NCBI GenBank assembly: GCA_020283715.1
Contig: JAIQCW010000145.1
Coordinates: 59,822 to 123,821, forward strand
Source of the DNA: Cytauxzoon felis
Lineage: Eukaryota > Apicomplexa > Aconoidasida > Piroplasmida > Theileriidae
Reading direction: 5' to 3'
Length of the DNA: 64,000 nucleotides
Shown: positions 58,086 to 64,000 of the stretch, piece by piece
Layout: each line of letters starts with the position of its first letter
Position numbering within the stretch: position 1 is the stretch's first letter
Made by a program: the position numbers and the translations under genes
Notes under the pieces: generated by a model
What the model saw: the letters and a program-made list of their open reading frames with translations, nothing else
Databases searched by the model: none
Told to the model about the DNA's origin: nothing

Positions 58086-58820
58086 TTAATATAAAGAATT
58101 CATTTGCTCATTGATGATATGTTTATTTAAGATTGGATCAAAATGTTCCAGAGGATTATCTCCCAGTAAAAGTAGTTCATTTTTGGTCATATTTTTAATG
58201 GTATTACGTTTCATTTTATATAATTCTATGCTTGGTGTCTTAATTAGACTTATTTTATTCAATGGATAAATGAGTGGATCCTTAGTCATCCAATTCTCTC
58301 CAACTGATGCAACTTCAAAATCTTCAATTAATAATCTTGTCATTTCTTGACGATGTCCAATAGTTCTTTGATAATGCTTCTTTGATCGAAATTTAACTGT
58401 AACCATTTTAGGGCTTCTAAAATGCTTAACAATTTTGGCCAATGCTCTTATATTTGTTATGTATGGCTCACCATGCACATACCAACCAGTACTTGATTGA
58501 TAAAATAATAGGCGATTTAAATATACCCTAGCTCCTTCTTTTTGATGTATTCTATATACATCATAAAATCTACCACGTTCCATCCATCTTGGATTACCAG
58601 ATATTTGTACTATACCATAACTACCTGAACGATCTCTACCATCTTGAAGGTTTTTAAGCCTCTCTTGAGCTGGCCAGGATATTATAGCACTCAACCTATT
58701 GGTATAACCTGTATTGTCTATAGACATTAAATTATTTAATGACATATAAGCTGCGATTTTATTAAAGAAAATTATATAAAATAAAATTAACATTGCGATA
58801 TCATCATTTTTATGAGTCAA
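58086..58820 (-). CDS. rplU: Organellar (probably apicoplast) ribosomal protein bL21
   Basis: A single exon of 244 aa. An N-terminal hydrophobic stretch (MLILFYIIFFNKIAAYMS) looks like a signal peptide; the Met at 58793 may be the true start. A basic transit-like segment follows. The core is bL21: YGIVQISGNPRWMERGRFYD, IHQKEGARVYLNRLLFY, then KFRSKKHYQRTIGHRQEMT, where the K-R-K-Y-GHRQ signature is diagnostic. The C-terminal 70 residues are an extension beyond the bacterial protein. A leader of this kind points to the apicoplast ribosome, although mitochondrial import cannot be excluded by eye. Confidence 0.88.
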   Translation of the reverse strand: MTHKNDDIAMLILFYIIFFNKIAAYMSLNNLMSIDNTGYTNRLSAIISWPAQERLKNLQDGRDRSGSYGIVQISGNPRWMERGRFYDVYRIHQKEGARVYLNRLLFYQSSTGWYVHGEPYITNIRALAKIVKHFRSPKMVTVKFRSKKHYQRTIGHRQEMTRLLIEDFEVASVGENWMTKDPLIYPLNKISLIKTPSIELYKMKRNTIKNMTKNELLLLGDNPLEHFDPILNKHIINEQMNSLY

Positions 58821-58897
58821 GTTGTGAATAAATTCACAAAATTATACTAGGTGATTCCAACATGACGCGCGTAGGATGGTCACTAAATGAATTGACA

Positions 58898-59683
58898 TCA
58901 CACTTCAATTTCGGCAACTTCCAATTCATCAATTGGTTTCTGTATAAATTTTGTAAATTAATAATTTGAGAATCGTACTTGTCTAAAACTTACATTTAAA
59001 ATCTCCTTGACGTCGTTCCTGAGTGACTCATTATGTGAATGCTTTCTTTTCCATTGATCGCCTAATCATTAAAATTATCATAAACTATAAAATTCCTTAC
59101 CTGTATAATTGTGTTTGATAAATGAGGTTAAAGGTAAGCCCTGAAGATATGAGATATATACAACTCATCATATACCTCTAGAACCTCTAGATCATTTAGA
59201 CTCTTTCTCACGTTTTGTAATAATTTATGCCTCTGGAAATGAATTTATATTAAAATTTAGATATATATTTAGGTACCTCTAAGTTTCCTTGCTCAACTTC
59301 ACTTGCACCTGGATTGAAGAGTGTTGTTATGATTATTAGTCTGTCAACAAACGTTGTAGTATAACCTCTATAATTAATGTAATTAACATAAAGCATTTCA
59401 AAATACCGTCTAGTGGCGGATTGAATGTCCCGTGGTAAATCCTAGGTAATCTCGTCTTGGTCAAATGAATCTTTCTGTATTACACATTAATTAAATTAAA
59501 TCAAATTCTAAAAATATACATTAATGGCGACTGAGTAACCCTGGAATATTCAGAATTAGACTTTGAATATTTAGTCTTTTCCAACAGTAGACGTAAGAGG
59601 TAACTGGCAACTGAGTTATCTCTCTTTGTAACCGATTCAGCGATATTGAAGAATAATAAATATATAAATATAAATCTAGACAT
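58898..59683 (-). CDS. Leader-bearing small protein, many short exons, about 190 aa
   Basis: The first exon starts at 59683 with a hydrophobic leader (MSRFIFIYLLFFNIAESVTK). At least six further short exons with GT-AG borders can be followed to a stop at 58898, giving TRLPRIYHGTFNPPLDGYTT, LIIITTLFNPGASEVEQGN, RHKLLQNVRKSLNDLEVLE, GLPLTSFIKHNYTG, a Lys/His-rich piece and a short acidic end (DELEVAEIEV). It lies next to bL21 on the same strand, and the leader would also suit apicoplast import. I do not recognise the family; an organellar ribosomal or assembly protein is possible. Confidence 0.55.
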
Positions 59684-59778
59684 TATTTAATTGAAATTAA
59701 CTAATATGTGTGGAGTAATGTGTAAATAAACAACTTCATAGTAAATCATATTATGGTGTCGTGAATATAATTACCTAG

Positions 59779-60159
59779 TCATTTATTTTGTGTATGACTG
59801 ATATGCTCATTTAATAATAGCTGTTCGTCTTCTTTAAATGGGATCTGTGGAATATCATAGCGATTTCCAGCAACAAATGTAATTGCTCTGTTAGAATGTA
59901 CTTTATTATCCAACTTAATCCAAATATCCTCTTGATTTATTAGTAAGTCATACGACTTTTGATTTTTTACCAACACTTTCCATGAAATGTCTACTTTGTT
60001 ATCCCATGGTGATGGAGGTATAATCTGTTTGATCTCTAATTTCGGGCATGTTTCAAGTAATAAATGTTCCAGCGTATTGACTGTGTAATCTATTGGTACA
60101 TTATACACCCTAACTATATATTCTTCTCCAAACGTCTCCGTTTTTACAGCCGCATCCAT
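59779..60159 (-). CDS. RRM-like small protein, 126 aa
   Basis: A single short ORF starting MDAAVKTETFGEEYIVRVYN. Residues about 12-95 have the size and rhythm of an RRM (IVRVYNVPIDYTVNTLEHLL as strand 1-helix 1, AITFVAGNRY as a late strand), but the aromatic RNP residues are weak. There is no leader. The gene is not clearly linked to its neighbours. It could also be an unrelated small alpha-beta protein. Confidence 0.5.
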   Translation of the reverse strand: MDAAVKTETFGEEYIVRVYNVPIDYTVNTLEHLLLETCPKLEIKQIIPPSPWDNKVDISWKVLVKNQKSYDLLINQEDIWIKLDNKVHSNRAITFVAGNRYDIPQIPFKEDEQLLLNEHISHTQNK

Positions 60160-60881
60160 CGTTTACCCTCGATTTCACAGGATAAGTTAACTTCTGCCTT
60201 TGAAATTACCAAGGATTGATATTTTATCTTTAGAGGTTGTTAATAGAGACGATTTATATGAATTTTCTTAGGATTCTTCAGCATTGATGTTCGATGGCTC
60301 AACTACACAGGGCCTAACACCTTCCATTGATGGATGAACAGTTGTAGTGTAATCCCTGTAACTTATAACTATACATTTAATAATTTTCAATTTTAATAAT
60401 TATAAATGGAAATTAATTCCTAATTTTTGCCTGGATGTACGTTGTTGTTGTGGGAGGGTGAGTGTAGAGTACTTCAGTATACTCTACATTAAATTACACT
60501 ACCTTTACCACCTTCAACTCCAATGATTCTAATTCTACCATCAATTAAATTGCATTTGACACCATCTTATCCCCCTCCCTAGAGACAAACCTCAGTATAT
60601 TGTGATAGAGTACTTCACATAAATACTCCTATACATCCACAATCCTTCTCATATTTCAATCATATATAGCATCATTTATCCTTAACATCCATCAAATTCA
60701 CTTGAGTACATCGATTTCTCATTATGTTCATCTCGTATTTATATTTTTCACGCGTCTCTGATCTATAAGTGTCTCGCAATTGTTATGTGTATTTATATTA
60801 TTAATATAAAAACCGTGGTTAAATTCACAGTTTTCTTGTATAATTGATCTTTATATTGTAAAATACATTAAATATTTCTAC
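60160..60881. other. Intergenic region with a possible orphan exon
   Basis: About 720 bases upstream of two divergent genes. On the minus strand, after an acceptor-like gttacag, 60257-60351 reads DYTTTVHPSMEGVRPCVVEP and stops at EES; it looks coding but I find no partner exon. The rest is A+T-rich with no repeat copy. Confidence 0.35.
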
Positions 60882-61979
60882 ATGAACCCTGTAGATTGTG
60901 ATTTTGAAGCTGATTGTGACTGCTGTGAAAATATTGAATTTGTAATACGTATGAGTTTGAGTGATTTTATTGACGAAATGACAGGTGATAAGAAGAATAT
61001 ATGCATTACTATAAATGTTAGCCCATCTACTGTTAAAAAGGTTGACTTTGTTGATAATGATGAGACTATCTATGACGAAACCTCCAGTGACTCTATTGAG
61101 AATTTAATTGTTGCCGCTGTAGAACAACTAGATCTCGAGGATATCCAAGAGTTTAACGATGTTGTTGACACTGTAAACGATTTGGAAGAGGGTGAAGATG
61201 TTGAAGATGTAACAGAAGTTGTAGATGACGAGACTCATGAATCTGACATAGATTGTACTAATGATGATTCTACAATACGTGATGATGATTCTTGTATTGA
61301 TGAAATATTGGAAGATGAGGTAGATGAAGCAGATGAAGAGGATGAAGTACAAACTGAAGCCGATCTCGGGGAGGCTGAAGGGGTTGAATTAGAAGAAGGC
61401 ACCACGCCTAGTGGAGAAGATATTGAAACTGAAGTTGAACTCGGTGAGGTTGAAGGTATTGAATTAGAAGAAGAGGAAGATATTGAGTGTGATTTGGGTG
61501 ATGTTGAGGCTGAAGAGGAGGTAAAGGTAGAGAAGAAGAAATTAACTAGAAAATTGAATTGGGTACCAAAACCATCAACACCAAAGTATATATTATCAGC
61601 AACAAATAAATTGAATGTAGAAAAGGTAGGCAATGCATCAATAACAACTAAAGGTAAAGCATCTCAATTAGCACAAAAGAGGATAGAGGAATCATTAAGT
61701 AAAGCAAAGACAGTAAAAGATGTATTCAAGACAGAGAAACAAGAGAAGAAAGAAGCTGATATTGCTAAGCGTAATAAAATTGTAACAGAAGAAAAAGCAC
61801 GTGTAGAAGCAGCAAAAAAAATACGTATAGAAAATATGAAGAAATTAAAAGAGGAAGCAGCAAATAGAATCAGACAAGAAGCAGCAGAAAAGAAACAAGC
61901 TAGAGAAGAATTCGAACGTAAGAGAGATGAATTAAGTAAAGCAAGAGTACAAGCAATACGCTCCAACAAGAAGGAATAA
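60882..61979 (+). CDS. Acidic then basic coiled-coil protein, 365 aa, with a repeat-derived segment
   Basis: A single exon. Residues 1-25 are Cys/Asp/Glu-rich (DCDFEADCDCCE). Residues about 85-215 are an acidic tract, and residues 215-365 form a long, highly charged helix (KKIRIENMKKLKEEAANRIR) ending in NKKE. Such a charge-segregated design resembles nucleolar, chromatin or cytoskeletal scaffold proteins, but I recognise no domain. Within the acidic tract, residues about 159-178 (EADLGEAEGVELEEGTTPSG) match the translated right half of the repeat family, and the DNA at 61395-61415 is identical to one of its end modules. A second, more diverged unit follows (ELGEVEGIELEEE). Confidence 0.6.
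   Translation: MNPVDCDFEADCDCCENIEFVIRMSLSDFIDEMTGDKKNICITINVSPSTVKKVDFVDNDETIYDETSSDSIENLIVAAVEQLDLEDIQEFNDVVDTVNDLEEGEDVEDVTEVVDDETHESDIDCTNDDSTIRDDDSCIDEILEDEVDEADEEDEVQTEADLGEAEGVELEEGTTPSGEDIETEVELGEVEGIELEEEEDIECDLGDVEAEEEVKVEKKKLTRKLNWVPKPSTPKYILSATNKLNVEKVGNASITTKGKASQLAQKRIEESLSKAKTVKDVFKTEKQEKKEADIAKRNKIVTEEKARVEAAKKIRIENMKKLKEEAANRIRQEAAEKKQAREEFERKRDELSKARVQAIRSNKKE
61356..61415 (+). repeat. Coding remnant of the repeat family (right half)
   Basis: Compare gaagccgatctcggggaggc with the family gcagctgatctcagggaagc; the end ggcaccacgcctagtgga is identical to the right end of copies 10, 14 and 15. It is read in the same frame as the other coding copies. Confidence 0.8.
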
Positions 61980-62106
61980 ATGATGAGTAAATAATAGAAT
62001 CTGTAGTGGTAATGACGTCTGGTCTGCAGTTGATATCCATCCAATAATCACAAAATAGACAAAGGTGCGATCAAGTCTATGTTCGATTGCTTGATATCAT
62101 TTCAAG

Positions 62107-62431
62107 ATGAGGTCCAATAAACTTTCATCCTCTTGCAGATAGTTCTCCAGTAGATGTTACAACCAGGCCTCTTTCCCACTCGCCGTGGAGGCTTATTCCA
62201 ATTAGCTATCTCTAAAGAGTATAGCCACTCCCGGAGATCGTGGCGATGTTAACCCCTAAGAACAGGAAATCTACCCGGAGGAACAAAAGATGTTAACCCG
62301 GAAGAACGGGAATGCAATGTTGATGGACCTCAAGTGGAACACCCGCAGCTGATCTACGGGAAGCGAAGGGGGAAGTAAATAGAGAAAGCCGTCTGCAAGA
62401 CAACGATGGAGTAGAGCTGACGGCAGAATGG
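62107..62431 (+). repeat. Repeat-family copy 22 (intergenic)
   Basis: Left modules cctcttgcagatagttctcc and ccactcgccgtggaggc, core gccactcccggagatcgtgg, acccggaggaacaaa-type linker as in copies 4, 13 and 18, second core gctgatctacgggaagcga and right ends gccgtctgcaagac and gctgacggcag. Nothing else is recognised between 61980 and 62591. Confidence 0.9.
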
Positions 62432-62591
62432 AAGAGCTAAATAATCTGTTATCTCTTTAAATTTCATATGTTAATTTGTGAATTAAATATATGATGGGTA
62501 AAGTCATCAATGTACAGTGGGTAATGGTTGTGATCAATTTATGAAAAAATACTTACATGAAATATGATAAATTTCAATTTATTAAATTATA

Positions 62592-62994
62592 ATGTTTAAT
62601 ATAAATTTATTTATTTTTTTTATATATTTAAATTTGAATCATTTTAATAGTCTTTCTAGTACCTCCAGACAATCCGATGTTATGTTTACACATTTTGATG
62701 GTAAAAATGATGGAATTATTGAAAATTTTACCAATTTATTGAATAAATATTGTATGTCAATTGTTATTTGTTTAATGTGTTGTCATTTCTATAGATTTAT
62801 CAAATGGCTCTTCTCACGACGTTAATCGCGGTATGTCCGTTAATGTGTCACTTGATATTATATTTAAATGTGTATTCTCTATTATATCATCTCTATAAAT
62901 CATTATCTGATCCGTATCACTTCATATTATAGAATTATTATCTGAAATATCTGCTATACTTGGCGAATCGAATGCTGATATCATTAAACGTTAG
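62592..62994 (+). CDS. Small secreted protein, about 85 aa
   Basis: Exons 62592-62751, 62795-62830 and 62933-62994 join in phase. The N-terminus is a signal peptide (MFNINLFIFFIYLNLNHFNS). The short mature part is polar and ends in a helix (ELLSEISAILGESNADIIKR). There are no cysteines in the mature part and no second span after correct splicing; the apparent C-terminal span of the unspliced ORF is intron. Function unknown. Confidence 0.55.
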
Positions 62995-63044
62995 CATATA
63001 CCTCAAGTAGAGATTCATTATTTACATCTATAGACATTGTAAAT

Positions 63045-63306
63045 ATGGCCGTCTTACAGACGGATCAAGGTTTAGACGTTAATTCAGTACTGGAGAACGT
63101 TCTAAAGACCTTAAAATCGCAAGACATCAGTACGTTGATGAATTTAATACACATAACTTAAATAGACTTTGACTTTGGTAAAGTTAAAGAGTTTGTTGAT
63201 CCTTTATCCTTAAACTTAACTAACCTTGTAGATCCATATATAAATGGGCGTCATTTTATTCCAATTACCCTAACATTAAGAATGATGATTTATAAATTAC
63301 ACTTAC
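63045..63306 (+). CDS. Possible small protein, 3' end unresolved
   Basis: Exon 63045-63129 (MAVLQTDQGLDVNSVLENVL) joins in phase to an exon from 63166 (FDFGKVKEFVDPLSLNLTNL, VDPYINGRHFIP). Composition is coding-like. The open frame would run into the stomatin-like gene that starts at 63308, so either the end is spliced differently or the genes overlap. No family recognised. Confidence 0.4.
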
Positions 63307-63307
63307 A

Positions 63308-64000
63308 ATGTTACGATATAATAATACACTTAATTTATTAAAATGTTGTACAAATTTAAATAAGAGATTTGCTAGTACATTTAAAACACCAAGGTCGACT
63401 TTAGGTGTAGTTGTCGTACCTCAGCAGACTGTGTATATAATAGAGAGGTAATGATGTTTTTTGCGCGTCATTTATATAATTCTATAGGTTTGGTAAATAT
63501 AAACGTACAATTGACGCGGGGATTCATATCGTATGGCCATATGTTGAAAGAATATCATATGTACATTCATTGAAGGAGAATACAATAGTCATACCAAATC
63601 AAACAGCCATTACTAAAGATAATGTAAGAACAAACATCAAAATTTATTATGAATCTCAGGTTATGATCCAAATCGATGGTGTTTTATACATAAAATGCAT
63701 CAATCCATATGACGTATGTTGAAACATACATGTACATGTCAACCATTGTACATATATACTCTTATAACATTTGTTCCAATTCGATCCACCTGTGTCATCC
63801 TGCCGTCAGCTCTTCTATTTCACTCCCCCTCCGCTTCCCTGAGATCGCTTCCAGGTTCCACTTCCACTCGAAGTCCAATCACTAACCTCATCTCCAACCT
63901 TACCTTCGTCTTGCAGACAGCTTTTCCATTTACTTCCCCTTCCAGCTCCCATAGATCGCTTCCAGGTTCCACTTCCACTCGAAGTCCAATCACTAACCTC
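63308..64000 (+). CDS. SLP2: Stomatin-like protein 2, N-terminal part (runs off the window)
   Basis: Exons 63308-63447, 63488-63623 and 63660-63713 join in phase; the next intron starts at 63714 and runs past the window end with a repeat copy in it. The N-terminus is a mitochondrial-type presequence (basic, with [13 protein letters not shown]). The SPFH domain begins [40 protein letters not shown], then [15 protein letters not shown], matching the SLP2/paraslipin group. SLP2 scaffolds prohibitin and cardiolipin-rich domains of the inner mitochondrial membrane. If the 63624-63659 intron is not removed, an odd 12-residue insert appears inside the conserved block, so I treat it as spliced. Confidence 0.85.
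63786..64000 (-). repeat. Repeat-family copy 23 (SLP2 intron, truncated by window end)
   Basis: Two right-half units in tandem: cctgccgtcagctc with cgcttccctgagatcgc, then cgtcttgcagacagc with cagctcccatagatcgc, each followed by the same tccaggttccacttccactc sequence. The core has not yet been reached at the window end. Confidence 0.85.

Noticed and set aside
62752..62825. C-terminal membrane span in the small protein at 62592
   Set aside because: This part begins with a good splice donor and ends before a good acceptor; splicing gives a longer open frame to 62994.
63624..63659. A lineage-specific 12-residue insertion in the SPFH domain
   Set aside because: It is exactly bounded by gtaaga and ctcag and is in phase, so it is best read as a short intron.
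19761..64000. CRISPR array or tandem satellite as an explanation for the repeats
   Set aside because: Copies are dispersed, vary in order and orientation, and sit in genes; there are no regular spacers and the genome is eukaryotic.
19761..64000. LTR retrotransposon or autonomous DNA transposon
   Set aside because: No reverse transcriptase, integrase or transposase motif was seen in any frame, and copies are only about 70 to 450 bases.

Overview
The window is nuclear DNA of an apicomplexan parasite, most likely a piroplasm of the Theileria/Cytauxzoon side. The reasons are: very A+T-rich sequence; many short GT-AG introns (about 22 to 190 nt where no repeat is present); apicomplexan genes such as Kelch13, a tail-less class XIV myosin, a three-domain AP2 protein, a CELF protein with a WW domain and ATP-type PEP carboxykinase; an organellar ribosomal protein bL21 with an apicoplast-type leader; and two lineage-type genes, a secreted FAINT-like repeat protein and a Tpr/MTM-like multispanning membrane protein. 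I cannot name the species from this window.

Layout: 1-6516 3' part of a VPS13-like lipid-transfer protein; 7163-9163 Kelch13; 9191-10714 UDP-sugar pyrophosphorylase; 10955-12343 unknown; 12751-14439 ApiAP2; 14927-17235 PEPCK; 17631-22215 exosome nuclease Dis3; 22324-23487 CELF; 24222-26776 CCR4-like EEP nuclease; 26806-30416 a small coiled-coil gene and a GEX1-like karyogamy gene; 31223-33884 myosin A; 34529-37141 a secreted and a membrane protein; 37329-38318 uS15/RPS13; 38802-43818 an unknown gene with a 3.2 kb intron holding a FAINT-like gene; 43950-48842 an Hsp110-type ATPase domain fused to TPRs; 48852-53953 DBP10/DDX54 helicase whose 1.8 kb intron holds a multispanning membrane gene; 54110-57613 IF-2; 58086-60159 bL21, a leader-bearing protein and an RRM-like protein; 60882-61979 an acidic coiled-coil protein; 62592-64000 small genes and a stomatin-like protein cut by the window end.

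The most unusual feature is an interspersed, G+C-richer repeat family. I count about 23 copies plus one coding remnant, all between about 19.7 kb and the window end and none before. Copies carry inverted-repeat ends built from four interchangeable short modules around two conserved cores. They sit in introns, in intergenic DNA and, in at least five cases, in frame inside conserved protein-coding exons. All five coding copies are sense-oriented and use the same reading frame, so each adds a similar low-complexity peptide. No transposase, integrase or reverse transcriptase is visible, so the family looks non-autonomous and MITE-like. I do not recognise it.

Gene models were spliced by hand from GT-AG sites and codon phase. 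Most close perfectly in phase. Three genes (VPS13, the FAINT-like gene and the multispanning gene) contain frame breaks that no plausible intron explains; these may be assembly indels or real decay.
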